A stretch of 64,000 nt of DNA, taken from Rubrivivax sp. (GTDB taxonomy: Bacteria; Pseudomonadota; Gammaproteobacteria; Burkholderiales; Burkholderiaceae_C). The stretch spans positions 1 through 64,000 of the forward strand of contig JAIXZR010000237.1 of NCBI GenBank assembly GCA_027489455.1, in the 5' to 3' direction. Below are positions 23,169 through 33,548 of the stretch, one piece after another; the stretch's first letter is position 1, and every line of letters begins with the position of its first letter. A program made the position numbers and the translations under genes. The notes beneath the pieces are model-generated. The model did not search any database and had not been told where the DNA came from. It worked only from the letters and a program-made list of their open reading frames with translations.

Positions 23169-23771
23169 ATGCAGCCGGTGCTGCCCGTGACCCTGGAGCG
23201 CGCGCCCGTGCGCCTGGTGCCCTTGGCGCCCGAACACGAGCCGGGCTTGATGGCTGCGGCTGCCGATGGCGAGCTCTGGAACATCCGCGTCACGTCCGTG
23301 CCTGAACCCGCGAAGACCGCGGCCTACATCGCCACCGCGCTGCAGATGCAGGCCCAGGGCAGCCGGCTGCCGTTTGCGATCCTCGACAGCAGCACGGGCG
23401 AAGTGATCGGCAGCACCAGCTACCACGACATCGTGCCGGCCATCGGGCGGCTGGAGATCGGCTACACCTGGATCGCTGCCAGCCGCCAGCGCAGCGCCGT
23501 CAACACCACGGCCAAGTGGCTGCTGATGGCGCATGCCTTCGAAGCACTGGGCGCCCGGCTGGTGGGCTGGCGTACCGACAACTTCAACTTCGCCAGCCAG
23601 CGCGCCATCGAGCGCCTGGGCGCGCGCAAGGACGGCGTGATGCGCCACCACGCCCTGCGCCGCGACGGCACCGTGCGCGACACCGTGATGTACAGCCTGA
23701 CCGCCGGTGAATGGCCGGAGGCCAGGGCCCATCTCGAAGACCAACTGGCCCGCCACCGCAAGGCGGGCTGA
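23169..23771 (+). CDS. GNAT family N-acetyltransferase
   Basis: VRLVPLAPEHEPGLM; EIGYTWIAASRQRSAVNTTAKWLLMAHAFEALGARLVGWRTDNFN. Confidence 0.92.
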   Translation: MQPVLPVTLERAPVRLVPLAPEHEPGLMAAAADGELWNIRVTSVPEPAKTAAYIATALQMQAQGSRLPFAILDSSTGEVIGSTSYHDIVPAIGRLEIGYTWIAASRQRSAVNTTAKWLLMAHAFEALGARLVGWRTDNFNFASQRAIERLGARKDGVMRHHALRRDGTVRDTVMYSLTAGEWPEARAHLEDQLARHRKAG

Positions 23772-23805
23772 CAACCCAGACCCGACCCGCAAGAAAGCCC
23801 AGCCC

Positions 23806-25842
23806 ATGGCCAAGAAAAGCATCCTTACCGTCGACGACCTCTGGGCCCTGCAGCGCCTGGGCACGCCCAGCCTGTCCCCGGACGGGGCCCAGGTCGTCAC
23901 GGCGGTGGCCAGCTATTCGATGGCCGACAACAAGGCCACCTCGGCGCTGTGGCTGCTGTCCACGCTGGGCGGCCAGCCCCGCCTGCTGACCACCGGCGGC
24001 GAAAAGGACGGCGCCCCGCGCTGGAGCCCGCGCGGCGACTGGATCGCCTTCACCGCCAAGCGCGAGCAGGAAGGCAGCAAGGACGACACCCAGCAGCTCT
24101 ACCTGATCGCGCCCGACGGCGGCGAGGCCCATCGCGCCGCCAGCGTGGCCACCGGCGTGGAAGCCTTCCGCTGGGCGCCCGATGGCAAGCGGCTGGTGTT
24201 CATCAGCTGGGTCTGGCCCGAGCTGAAGGGCGCGGCCGCACAAGCGAAGAAGCTCAAGGAATTCAAGGACCGCAAGGAGACCGGCTACGTCACCAGCGAG
24301 GCCCAGTACCGCTACTGGGACCACAACCTGCCCATGGGCCGCGTGGCCCACCTGCACGTGCTGGAACTGGGCCAGCCCGGCCGGCCGGCGCGGGTGCGTG
24401 ACCTGTTCGAAGGCACGCCCTACGAACTGGGCCGCGCCGAGCCCGATGCCCAGCACTTCGACATCTCGCCCGATGGCAAACGCCTGGTCTTCGCCTTCGA
24501 TCCGGCGCCGGAAAAGCGCCCCGACGGGCGTTTCGCCCTGGCCGAACTGGAGTTCAAGAGCGGCAAGATCACCGTCATCGCGCGCGATGCGGCCTGGGAC
24601 TTCGGCGCCCCGCGCTACAGCCCGGACGGCCAGCAGGTGGCCTTCCTGGCCAGCCATCAGGGCGTGAAGCACACGATGCCTTCGCAACTGGCGGTCTGGC
24701 ACCGCGACAACGGCCGCTGGGACGTGGCCAGCAGCGAATGGGACCACGAGGTGCAGGCCCCGCTGCACTGGGAAGACGACGGCCAGGCCGTGCTGCTGAT
24801 GGCCGAGCAGCAGGGCCGCAAGCACCTGTGGCGCTTCGACCTGGCCGACAAGCGCGCCGAAGTGGTGGTGGCCGGCGGCTGGGTGGGCGGCTTCGACAAG
24901 GCGGCCGGTACCCTGGTGACCCTGGCCGACAGCGCCACCCACCCAGGCCGCATGCAGGCCCACCTGCCCGGCGCGCCGGCGCAGCGCATCGAAAGCTTCA
25001 ATGACAGCCTGCTGGCCGATCGCCTGAGCGCGAAGGTCGAGGAGGTCTGGATCAACGGCGCCGCCGCCACCGAAGGCGGCCCGCGCGACAAGGTGCAGCT
25101 GTGGCTGGCGTACCCGCCAGGGTTCGACGGCAAGAAGAAGACACCGCTGCTGCACGTCATCCATGGCGGCCCGCACACCGCTTTCGGGGATGTCTGGCAC
25201 TACCGCTGGAATGCCCAGGTGATGGCGGCCCAGGGCTACGTGGTGGCGATGGTCAATTACCACGGCAGCAGCAGCTTCGGCCACGCCTTCCTGGACAGCA
25301 TCACCCACCGCTGGGGGGCGTTGGAACTGCAGGACGTGGAAGCCGCCACCGACTGGCTGCTGAAGAAGCCCTGGGCCGACAAGAAGCGCGTGTTCGCCAC
25401 CGGCGGCAGCTACGGCGGCTACATGGTGGCCTGGATGAACGGCCACGTGAAGCCGGGGCGCTATGCCGCCTACGTGTGCCACGCGGGCTGCTTCGACTGG
25501 GTGGGCATGTTCGCCGACGACGCCTACACCTGGCACGCCAAGGAACTGGGCGGCTGGTACTGGAACGACATGGCGCGCGTGCATGCGCAAAGCCCCCACG
25601 CCTATGCCGCCACCATGCGCACGCCCACCCTGGTGGTGCATGGCGCGCTGGACTACCGCGTGCCCGACGCTCAGGGCCTGGCCTACTACAACACGCTCAA
25701 GGCCCTGGGCGTGGACGCGCGGCTGCTGTGGTTCCCCGACGAGAACCACTGGATCCTCAAGCCGCGCAACAGCAAGCTCTGGTACGACGAATACTTCGGC
25801 TGGCTCAAGCAGCACGACGTGGGCGCAGCCAAGAAGCCCTGA
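23806..25842 (+). CDS. S9 family (prolyl oligopeptidase/acylaminoacyl) peptidase
   Basis: WD40-like repeats then GGSYGGYMVAWMNGH catalytic Ser motif and DENHWI His motif. Confidence 0.92.
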   Translation: MAKKSILTVDDLWALQRLGTPSLSPDGAQVVTAVASYSMADNKATSALWLLSTLGGQPRLLTTGGEKDGAPRWSPRGDWIAFTAKREQEGSKDDTQQLYLIAPDGGEAHRAASVATGVEAFRWAPDGKRLVFISWVWPELKGAAAQAKKLKEFKDRKETGYVTSEAQYRYWDHNLPMGRVAHLHVLELGQPGRPARVRDLFEGTPYELGRAEPDAQHFDISPDGKRLVFAFDPAPEKRPDGRFALAELEFKSGKITVIARDAAWDFGAPRYSPDGQQVAFLASHQGVKHTMPSQLAVWHRDNGRWDVASSEWDHEVQAPLHWEDDGQAVLLMAEQQGRKHLWRFDLADKRAEVVVAGGWVGGFDKAAGTLVTLADSATHPGRMQAHLPGAPAQRIESFNDSLLADRLSAKVEEVWINGAAATEGGPRDKVQLWLAYPPGFDGKKKTPLLHVIHGGPHTAFGDVWHYRWNAQVMAAQGYVVAMVNYHGSSSFGHAFLDSITHRWGALELQDVEAATDWLLKKPWADKKRVFATGGSYGGYMVAWMNGHVKPGRYAAYVCHAGCFDWVGMFADDAYTWHAKELGGWYWNDMARVHAQSPHAYAATMRTPTLVVHGALDYRVPDAQGLAYYNTLKALGVDARLLWFPDENHWILKPRNSKLWYDEYFGWLKQHDVGAAKKP

Positions 25843-25905
25843 GCCCCGGCCCCGGCGGCGCCGCCCCTGGGCCGCCGCACAATACGGGGCTGCCCGGGGC
25901 CGACC

Positions 25906-27102
25906 ATGCTGATCAACTTCTTCTACACGCTGCGCGCTGCCAAGCTGCCGGTTTCGGTGGGCGAGTACCTGTCGCTGCTGCAGGCGCTGAAGGCCGGCGT
26001 GATCGACGACACGGGCGAAGGCGGCAGCGGCCCCAGCATCGACAAGTTCTACTTCCTGGCCCGCACGGCGCTGGTGAAGGACGAGGCGCACTTCGACAAG
26101 TTCGACCGCGCCTTCGCCGCCTACTTCAAGGGCGTGGAACTGCTGGCCGATTTCACCCAGGATGTGCCACTGGACTGGCTGCGCAAGACCCTGGAGCTGG
26201 AGCTCACACCCGAGCAGAAGGCCGCCATCGAAAAGATGGGCTGGGACGAGCTCATGGAAACGCTGAAGAAGCGGTTCGAGGAACAGAAGGAACGCCACGA
26301 AGGCGGCAGCCGCATGATCGGCACCGGCGGCACCAGCCCGTTCGGCGCGTACGGCTACAACCCGCAGGGCATCCGCATCGGCCAGGCCGGCGGGCGCAAC
26401 AAGAGCGCGGTGAAGGTGTGGGACCAGCGCGCCTTCAAGGACTACGACGACACCAAGGAACTGGGCACGCGCAACATCAAGGTGGCGCTGCGCCGGCTGC
26501 GACGCTTCGCGCGCGAAGGCGCGGCCGACGAACTGGACCTGGACGACACCATCCACAGCACCGCGGCCAACGCCGGGCTGCTGGACATCAAGATGGTGCC
26601 CGAGCGCCACAACAAGGTGAAGGTGCTGTTGCTGATGGACGTGGGCGGCACGATGGACGAGCACATCCACCGCGTCGAGGAACTCTTTTCCGCCGCGAAG
26701 ACCGAATTCAAGCACCTGGAGTTCTATTACTTCCACAACTGCGTCTACGACTTCATGTGGAAGAACAACCGTCGCCGCATGAGCGAGAAGTTCGCGACGC
26801 AGGACCTGATCCGTAAGTACAACCGCGACTACAAGCTCGTGTTCGTCGGCGACGCGACGATGAGTCCGTATGAAATCGTGCAGCCTGGCGGCAGCGTCGA
26901 ATACAACAACGAAGAGCCTGGCGCGGTGTGGCTGCAGCGGCTGACCAGCGCCTTCCCCAAGTTCGCGTGGATCAACCCCGAACCGCAGGGCGTGTGGCAG
27001 TACCGGCAGAGCATCGCCATCGTGCAGCAGCTGATGAACCAGCGCATGTTCCCGCTGACGCTGGCCGGGCTGGAAGGCGCGATGCGATTGCTGAGCAAAT
27101 GA
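25906..27102 (+). CDS. VWA-domain (CoxE-like) protein
   Basis: MLINFFYTLRAAKLPVSVGEYLSLL; KVLLLMDVGGTMDEHI MIDAS-like region. Confidence 0.88.
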   Translation: MLINFFYTLRAAKLPVSVGEYLSLLQALKAGVIDDTGEGGSGPSIDKFYFLARTALVKDEAHFDKFDRAFAAYFKGVELLADFTQDVPLDWLRKTLELELTPEQKAAIEKMGWDELMETLKKRFEEQKERHEGGSRMIGTGGTSPFGAYGYNPQGIRIGQAGGRNKSAVKVWDQRAFKDYDDTKELGTRNIKVALRRLRRFAREGAADELDLDDTIHSTAANAGLLDIKMVPERHNKVKVLLLMDVGGTMDEHIHRVEELFSAAKTEFKHLEFYYFHNCVYDFMWKNNRRRMSEKFATQDLIRKYNRDYKLVFVGDATMSPYEIVQPGGSVEYNNEEPGAVWLQRLTSAFPKFAWINPEPQGVWQYRQSIAIVQQLMNQRMFPLTLAGLEGAMRLLSK

Positions 27103-28952
27103 ACCCGGCCCGCTGGGCCGCGGCGCTGCTGGCGTCGGTGCTGGCCTTTGGGCTGACGGGCTGCGCGAGCCTGTTCCCTGCCTCGCGGCCGGCCGTGCCA
27201 GTGGCCACCCCCCCGGCCGAGGCCGGCAGCCGCAGCACGGTGGCCATCGAGGTGGTGGCGCCCGACGGCCTGCGTCAGCTGCTGGAGCGCCACCTCGATC
27301 TGGTGCGGCTGGGCCGGGCCGCGCCGGCCGACGTGGACGACAGCGAATGGGCGCGCCTGATCGACGCCACGCCCGAGCAGGTGCGCGATCTGCTGCAGAC
27401 CGAGGGCTACTTCGCACCCGCGGTCAGCCTGACGCGCAGCGCCAGTGCCGATGCCACGCGCACGGAGAAGGTCCGCCTCGAAGTGCAGCCCGGCAGCCAG
27501 GCCCGCATCAGCCGCGTGACGCTGGAAGTGGAAGGCGAGATCGACCGGGGCGCCGCCGCGGGCGAGGCGCACGCCACGGCCACGCTGGCCGAGCTGCGCC
27601 GCCGCTTTGCGCTGGCCCCGGGCGCGCCTTTCCGCAACGACAGCTGGTCCAGCGCCAAGGCCGCCGTGCTGGCGGCGGCGCGTGCTGCGGGCTATGTCAA
27701 CGCCGCCTTCAGCGGCACCAGTGCCGATGTCGATGTCGCCGCCAACACCGTGCGCCTGTTCCTGGTGCTGGACAGCGGGCCGCTCTTCAGGCTGGGCGTG
27801 CTGGACATCCAGGGCCTGGTCGAGCACGACGTGCAGACCGTGCGCAACCTGGCGCTCACGCGCGTGGGCACGCCGGTGACGGAAACGCTGCTGCTGGATT
27901 TCCAGGAACGGCTGCAGAAGGCCGGCCTGTTCGACAGCGTGGCCGTGACGCTGGACGCCGACCCGGCCCAGGCCGCGCAAGCGCGCGTGCTGGTGCGGCT
28001 GCGCGAATCGCCGCTGCAGGTCTACACCGTGGGCCTGGGCTTTTCGGCCAACACGGGCTACCGCGCTTCGGTCGAACACCTCTACCGGCGTGTCTTCGGC
28101 TTTGCGGCATCGGCGCGCAACAAGGTCGAGCTGGGCGACAAGCGCAGCGCCTGGGAAGGCGAGATCATTGCCCACCCGGGCGAGCGCCTCTACCGCAACC
28201 TGATCGGCGGCGCGGTGGAAAAGCTGCAGACCGACACCGACACCGTGCTTTCGCAGCGCCTGCGCGTGGGCCGCACGCAGGACACGCAGCGGCTGGAACG
28301 CCTGTTCTTTGCCGAAGCCGAACGCTCGGTGCGCACGCCGGTCGGCGCGCAGGAGAGCTCGGCCTTTGCGATCTCAGGCAACTTCCACGGCGCCTGGCGC
28401 AATCTGGACAACATCGTGCTGCCCACGCGCGGTGCCACGCTGAAGCTGGAGCTGGGCCTGGGCCGCGCGCATGGCGACCAGTCCGAAAGCGGCTACTTCG
28501 CGCGTACCTACGGCCGCGTGGTGGGCTACCTGCCGGTGGGTGACAGCTGGTACGGGCAGGCGCGGCTGGAGCTGGGGCAGGTGTTCCTGCCCGCGGGCGT
28601 GGTGGTGCCGGACAGCAAGCTCTTCCGCGCCGGTGGCGACGAATCGGTGCGCGGCTACACCTTCCGCAGCCTGGGCCCGGTGGTCGATGGCGCGGTGGGC
28701 GGCGGCCTGAGCCTGGCCACCGCCAGCATCGAGCTGGCGCGGCCCATCAGCGCCCGGCTGCCCTCGGTCTGGGGCGCGGTGTTCTTCGATGCCGGCAACG
28801 CCGCCAACAGCTTCCGCAACTTGCGCCCGGTCTACGGCACTGGTGTGGGCGTGCGCTGGCGCAGCCCGGTGGGCCCGTTGCGGCTGGACTGGGCCTACGG
28901 CAGCGAGACCCGCCAGGGCCGCATCCACTTCAGCGTGGGCATCGCGTTCTGA
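27099..28952 (+). CDS. tamA: Autotransporter assembly complex OM protein TamA (BamA/TamA superfamily)
   Basis: POTRA-like N-terminus; C-terminal barrel with RAGGDESVRGYTFRSLGP and terminal ...HFSVGIAF. Confidence 0.92.
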   Translation: MNPARWAAALLASVLAFGLTGCASLFPASRPAVPVATPPAEAGSRSTVAIEVVAPDGLRQLLERHLDLVRLGRAAPADVDDSEWARLIDATPEQVRDLLQTEGYFAPAVSLTRSASADATRTEKVRLEVQPGSQARISRVTLEVEGEIDRGAAAGEAHATATLAELRRRFALAPGAPFRNDSWSSAKAAVLAAARAAGYVNAAFSGTSADVDVAANTVRLFLVLDSGPLFRLGVLDIQGLVEHDVQTVRNLALTRVGTPVTETLLLDFQERLQKAGLFDSVAVTLDADPAQAAQARVLVRLRESPLQVYTVGLGFSANTGYRASVEHLYRRVFGFAASARNKVELGDKRSAWEGEIIAHPGERLYRNLIGGAVEKLQTDTDTVLSQRLRVGRTQDTQRLERLFFAEAERSVRTPVGAQESSAFAISGNFHGAWRNLDNIVLPTRGATLKLELGLGRAHGDQSESGYFARTYGRVVGYLPVGDSWYGQARLELGQVFLPAGVVVPDSKLFRAGGDESVRGYTFRSLGPVVDGAVGGGLSLATASIELARPISARLPSVWGAVFFDAGNAANSFRNLRPVYGTGVGVRWRSPVGPLRLDWAYGSETRQGRIHFSVGIAF

Positions 28953-31900
28953 TGGCCGTGGACGACACCCCCCGCCCCGCAGCCGGCCCGGCGCCTGCCG
29001 TTCCGCCGCGCCGCCGGCTGTGGCTATGGCTGCTGCTGGGGCTGGCGGGCCTGCTGCTGGCCGGCGGCTTGGCCAGCGTGGCCGCGCTGCGCTGGACCCT
29101 GGCCACCGAGGACGGCGCGCGCTGGCTGCTGGCCCGCCTGCCGGGCGTGCAGGCCAGCGGCATTGCCGGCAGCGTGCTGGGGGGCGATCTGCGCCTGGAG
29201 CAGCTGCGCATCACCTGGCACGCCGGCCAGGCCAGCCTGACGCTGGACGACGTGCAGGCCAGCGGCCTGCGCTGGCGCTGGCGCCCGGCCGATGCCGCCC
29301 CCGGCACCTGGCTGGCGCTGGACGCCACCCGGCTGGTGGTGCGCGAGATCACGCTGGACACGGGCCCCGCGGCAGCCGGCCCGCGGCAGCCGCTGCGCCT
29401 GCCGGCCAGCCTGGCCTTGCCGCTGCAGCTGAGCCTGGGTGAAGCCGAGATCGGCACCCTGCACATCAACCGGCTGGCGCCCGCCAGCGCGCTGCGCCTG
29501 CGCGGCCTGCTGCTGGACAGCCGCCCCGGCGCCGCGCACAGCGTGCAGGCGCTGGAAGGCCAGTGGCAAGGCCTGGCGGTGCAGGGCCAGGCGCGCGTGG
29601 CGCATGCGCCGCCCTTCGCCGCAGAAGCCCAGCTGGCACTGCGCCCGGCCGGTGACGGCGAGACCCCGGCCTGGGGCGCGGCCGTCAGCGCCAGCGGCGG
29701 GCTCGAGACCCTGGCCGTGCAGGCCACGCTGCGCGGCGTGCCGCGCGATGGCCAGCCCGCGCCGGCGCTGGACCTGCGCGGCGATCTCCGCCCGCTGCAG
29801 CCCTGGCCGCTGGGCACGCTGGCGCTGCAGACGCGCGACCTGAACCTGGCCAGCCTGCACCCGGCGGCCCCGGCCACGCGGCTGACCGGCAGCGCCCAGC
29901 TGCAGTCGCAGGCCATCGATGCGCCGGTCTCGGCCCAGGTGCAGATCGACAACGCCACGCCCGGGCGCTGGAACGAAGGCCGGCTGCCGGTGGCGCGGCT
30001 GGTGCTGGAAGGCCAGGGCCGCATCGACCAGCCCGACCGGCTGGACGTCTCCCGCTTCAGCGTCGAGCTGGCCGAAGCCACCCGCAGTGCCGGCCGCTGG
30101 ACGGGCCAGGCGCGCTGGCAGGGGCAGGACCTGGCGCTGCAGACGCGGCTGGAGAACGTCAACCCGCAGCGCCTGGACGGCCGCGCCGCAGCCATGCGCC
30201 TGTCGGGCCCGCTGGACCTGAGCCTCAGTGGGCTGCGGGCGCTGGCGGGTGCGCCGGCCGCGCCCGCTGCGGCAGGCGCGCCGCCATCGGCTGCTGCCGG
30301 CAGCAGCCCCGCCGCCGTGCCGGCCCCCTGGCAGGCCCAGCTGCGCCTGCAGCTGGAAGGCATGCTCGACAACGCGCCCGGCGCCGTCACGCTGCGCGTG
30401 GAAGCCGAGGCCGATGCCAACCGCATCGAGCTGCAGCAGGTGCAGGCCCGTGCCGGCGCGGCGCGCGCCGAAGGCCAGGCCCGGCTTCAGCGCAGCGGGG
30501 CCGACGCACCCTGGCAGCTGGCCACGCGCGGCAGCCTGGTCGATTTCAACCCCGTGCCCTGGCTGCCGGGCGATGCCAGCGCTGCGGGCGTGGCCTGGCG
30601 GCGCGGGCCGCACCAGTTTTCCGGCCAGTGGCAGTTCGATGTGCGGCTGCCGCCCCAGGCCGACCGCCTGGCACCGCTGGCCCTGGCCCAGCGCCTGGCC
30701 GGCAACGGCAGCCTGGAGCTGAAGGATTCGGTGCTGGCCGGGCTGCCGCTGCAGGCCCGTGCGACGCTGTCCTACGCCCCCGGCACCGCCGTGGCCACCA
30801 CCGGCAACGGCCGGCTGCAGGTGCAGCTGCAACTGGCAGGCAACAGCCTGGCCGTCGAAGGCCAGGGCAACCCTTCGGGCAGCGGCGAAAGCGACCAGTG
30901 GCGCGCCGAACTGCAGGCCGGCCAGCTGGCCGCGCTGGCACCGCTGGCGCGCATGTTGCCGGGCCTGGCGGACTGGGCGCCCAGCCAGGGCACGGCCCAG
31001 CTGCAGATCAACGCCGCCGGGCGCTGGCCGCAGCTGCGCACCGAAGGCCAGGCGCGCGTGCTGCAGCTCAAGGCCGGCGCGCTCGCGCTGGCGCGCGGCA
31101 GCTTCGACTGGAAGCTCGAGACCGGCATCGACCAGCCGCTGGCGATGACGCTCGACGTCGCCCGCCTGCAGCTGGGCGCGCAGCGCGCCGACCAGCTGCG
31201 CGGCACCGTGCGCGGCGTGCCGGCCGCGCACCGCATCGACATCGAAGCCGTGCTGCCGCTGCTGCCGCCGCCGGCAGCGGCATCGGTGTTGGGCCTGCAG
31301 GTGCCGGCGCCGGTGGCCAACGCCAGCAATGGCACGCGCGCGCTGCTGCTGGCCGAAGGCGCCTGGCTGCCCGACGCCGGCGGCGGCGGGCGCTGGCGCG
31401 CCATGATCGACCGGGTGGGCGTGGGCGGCTGGGACGGCCGCCCCCTGCCGCCCGCCGCCGCCGCGCCCGGGGCGGCGGCAGCCCCCACCTCTGCCCCCGC
31501 CCCTGCTCCCGCACTGGCCGGCCCCACCTGGGCCGACGCGCGCGACCTGCGCGCCGAGCTGCAGTTCGACCCGGCCGGGGCGCTGGTGGCGCTGCGCGCC
31601 GACGCCGGCCGCATGCGCCTGGCCGACACCGCCAGCCTGCGCTGGGACGCCGTGCGGGTGGACCTGCAGGCCAGCCCGCCACGCATCGAGCTGCGCGCCG
31701 AAGTCGAGCCCTTTGCCGTGGCGCCGCTGCTGGCCCGGATGCAGCCCGAGATGGGCTGGCAGGGCGACCTGCGCGTGGGCGCGCGGGTGCAGGTGCAGGC
31801 GGGCGACCGCTTCGAGGCCGACATCCAGATCGAACGCAGCAGCGGCGACCTGGCCGCCGGCGGCAACCCGGCCGCGCCGCCGGCCGTCACGCCGCGCCGC

Positions 31901-33454
31901 GCCGGTGCCACGCCGGCCCGTGTACCCGGGCCCGCGGGCGGCGCGGTCAGCCCGATCAACCCGGCCAACCCCGCGATGGGCCTGAGCGAGCTGCGGCTGG
32001 CGCTGCGCGCGCGCGACGGCGTGTGGACCTTCGAAAGCGACATGGCCGGCGCCACCCTGGGTGAACTGCGCGGCCAGGTGCAGGCGCGCACCAGCGCACA
32101 GGCGCGCTGGCCCCAGGCCGATGCGCCCTTGTCCGGCCGGCTGCAGCTGCGCGTGGCCGACGTCGGCATCTGGAACGCCTGGGTGCCGGCGGGCTGGCGC
32201 ATCGTCGGATCACTCCAGGGCATGGCCACCATCGACGGCCGCTTCGGTGCGCCGCGCTACACGGGCGAGATCGTCGGCAGCAAGCTGGGCCTGCGCAACC
32301 TGCTGCAGGGCGTCAATGTCAGCGATGGCGACGTGCTGGTGCGGCTGGCCGGCGACAGCGCAGTGATCGAACGCTTCGCGCTGCGCGGCGGCGAAGGCAC
32401 GCTCACCGTGGCCGGCAACGCCAGCTTTGGCGAAAGCCCGCGCGCCCGGCTGCAGCTGCAGGCCGAGCGCTTCCGCGTGCTGGGCCGCGTCGACCGGCAG
32501 CTGCTGGCCAGCGGGCAGGCCACGGTCGATTTCAACAAGGACGCGCTGCGCGTGGACGGCCGCATCGGCGTCGACGAAGGCCGCTTCGACATCAGCAGCG
32601 CCAGCGCGCCGGCGCTGGACGAGGACGTGAACGTGCGCCGCCCCGGCGCGCCCGTGGCCGAGGAGGCCGAGGCCGGCACGCCGCGGCCGCGCCGCAACGT
32701 CGTCGTCAACCTCGATCTCAACCTGGGCGAAAAGCTGCGCCTGCGCGGCTATGGCCTGGACACCCTGCTGCGCGGGCAGCTGAAGGTGACCAGCCCGGCC
32801 GGCCGGCTGGCGATCAACGGCACCGTGACGGCGGCCGAGGGCACCTTCCTGGGCTATGGGCAGAAGATGGAGATCGAGCGCGGCGTCCTGGCCTTCAGCG
32901 GCCCGCCCGAGAACCCGCGCCTGGACGTGCTAGCGGTGCGCCCGAACGTGGACATGCGCGTGGGCGTGACGATCACCGGCACCCTGAGCACGCTGCGCGT
33001 GCGGCTGTGGAGCGATCCGGAGATGAGCGAGAACGCCAAGCTGTCCTGGCTGCTGCTGGGCCGCGAACCCGACGGCCTGGGCCGCACCGACACCGCATTG
33101 CTGCAGCGCGCCGCCGTGGCGTTGCTGTCGGGCGAAGGCGAAGCGCCCACCGACGCGCTGCTGCGCAACCTGGGCATCGACGAGCTGTCGCTGCGCCAAA
33201 GCGACGGCGACGTGCGCGAGACCGTCGTCACGCTGGGCAAGCAGCTCAGCCGCCGCTGGTACCTGGGCTACGAGCGCGGCGTCAACGCCACCACCGGCAC
33301 CTGGCAGCTGATCTACCGCATCGCGCAACGCTTCACGCTGCGGGCGCAGTCGGGGCTGGAGAATTCGCTCGACCTGATCTGGGTCTGGCGCGTGGGCGAG
33401 ACCGCTGATCCGGCCCCGGGCGACGTGAGAAAATCCGTCGTCACCCCACCGTAG
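28952..33454 (+). CDS. tamB: Translocation and assembly module protein TamB (AsmA/DUF490 C-terminus)
   Basis: 1500 aa; N-terminal TM; C-terminal YGQKMEIERGVLAFSGPPENPRLDVLAVR...LLLGREPDGLGRTD. Confidence 0.93.
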   Translation: MAVDDTPRPAAGPAPAVPPRRRLWLWLLLGLAGLLLAGGLASVAALRWTLATEDGARWLLARLPGVQASGIAGSVLGGDLRLEQLRITWHAGQASLTLDDVQASGLRWRWRPADAAPGTWLALDATRLVVREITLDTGPAAAGPRQPLRLPASLALPLQLSLGEAEIGTLHINRLAPASALRLRGLLLDSRPGAAHSVQALEGQWQGLAVQGQARVAHAPPFAAEAQLALRPAGDGETPAWGAAVSASGGLETLAVQATLRGVPRDGQPAPALDLRGDLRPLQPWPLGTLALQTRDLNLASLHPAAPATRLTGSAQLQSQAIDAPVSAQVQIDNATPGRWNEGRLPVARLVLEGQGRIDQPDRLDVSRFSVELAEATRSAGRWTGQARWQGQDLALQTRLENVNPQRLDGRAAAMRLSGPLDLSLSGLRALAGAPAAPAAAGAPPSAAAGSSPAAVPAPWQAQLRLQLEGMLDNAPGAVTLRVEAEADANRIELQQVQARAGAARAEGQARLQRSGADAPWQLATRGSLVDFNPVPWLPGDASAAGVAWRRGPHQFSGQWQFDVRLPPQADRLAPLALAQRLAGNGSLELKDSVLAGLPLQARATLSYAPGTAVATTGNGRLQVQLQLAGNSLAVEGQGNPSGSGESDQWRAELQAGQLAALAPLARMLPGLADWAPSQGTAQLQINAAGRWPQLRTEGQARVLQLKAGALALARGSFDWKLETGIDQPLAMTLDVARLQLGAQRADQLRGTVRGVPAAHRIDIEAVLPLLPPPAAASVLGLQVPAPVANASNGTRALLLAEGAWLPDAGGGGRWRAMIDRVGVGGWDGRPLPPAAAAPGAAAAPTSAPAPAPALAGPTWADARDLRAELQFDPAGALVALRADAGRMRLADTASLRWDAVRVDLQASPPRIELRAEVEPFAVAPLLARMQPEMGWQGDLRVGARVQVQAGDRFEADIQIERSSGDLAAGGNPAAPPAVTPRRAGATPARVPGPAGGAVSPINPANPAMGLSELRLALRARDGVWTFESDMAGATLGELRGQVQARTSAQARWPQADAPLSGRLQLRVADVGIWNAWVPAGWRIVGSLQGMATIDGRFGAPRYTGEIVGSKLGLRNLLQGVNVSDGDVLVRLAGDSAVIERFALRGGEGTLTVAGNASFGESPRARLQLQAERFRVLGRVDRQLLASGQATVDFNKDALRVDGRIGVDEGRFDISSASAPALDEDVNVRRPGAPVAEEAEAGTPRPRRNVVVNLDLNLGEKLRLRGYGLDTLLRGQLKVTSPAGRLAINGTVTAAEGTFLGYGQKMEIERGVLAFSGPPENPRLDVLAVRPNVDMRVGVTITGTLSTLRVRLWSDPEMSENAKLSWLLLGREPDGLGRTDTALLQRAAVALLSGEGEAPTDALLRNLGIDELSLRQSDGDVRETVVTLGKQLSRRWYLGYERGVNATTGTWQLIYRIAQRFTLRAQSGLENSLDLIWVWRVGETADPAPGDVRKSVVTPP

Positions 33455-33459
33455 TTCAG

Positions 33460-33491
33460 GGGACCGGTTTACCTAGGGAAACCGCGGTCCC
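33460..33491. other. Hairpin GGGACCGGTTT-ACCTAGGG-AAACC(GC)GGTCCC at the chromosome/prophage transition
   Basis: Inverted repeat directly downstream of tamB stop, before the first phage ORF; possible tamB terminator or part of an att region. Confidence 0.45.
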
Positions 33492-33548
33492 GTAGCACTG
33501 CGCAATGCACCGGCCGGCCGCGTGGTGCGTGTCTGGGCTTTGGCGCGC

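Noticed and set aside
23584-27417. 1277-aa minus-strand ORF
   Set aside because: Antisense to the S9 peptidase, VWA and tamA genes, which have clear motifs; shadow ORF
29024-31231. 735-aa minus-strand ORF
   Set aside because: Antisense to tamB; compositionally biased shadow ORF
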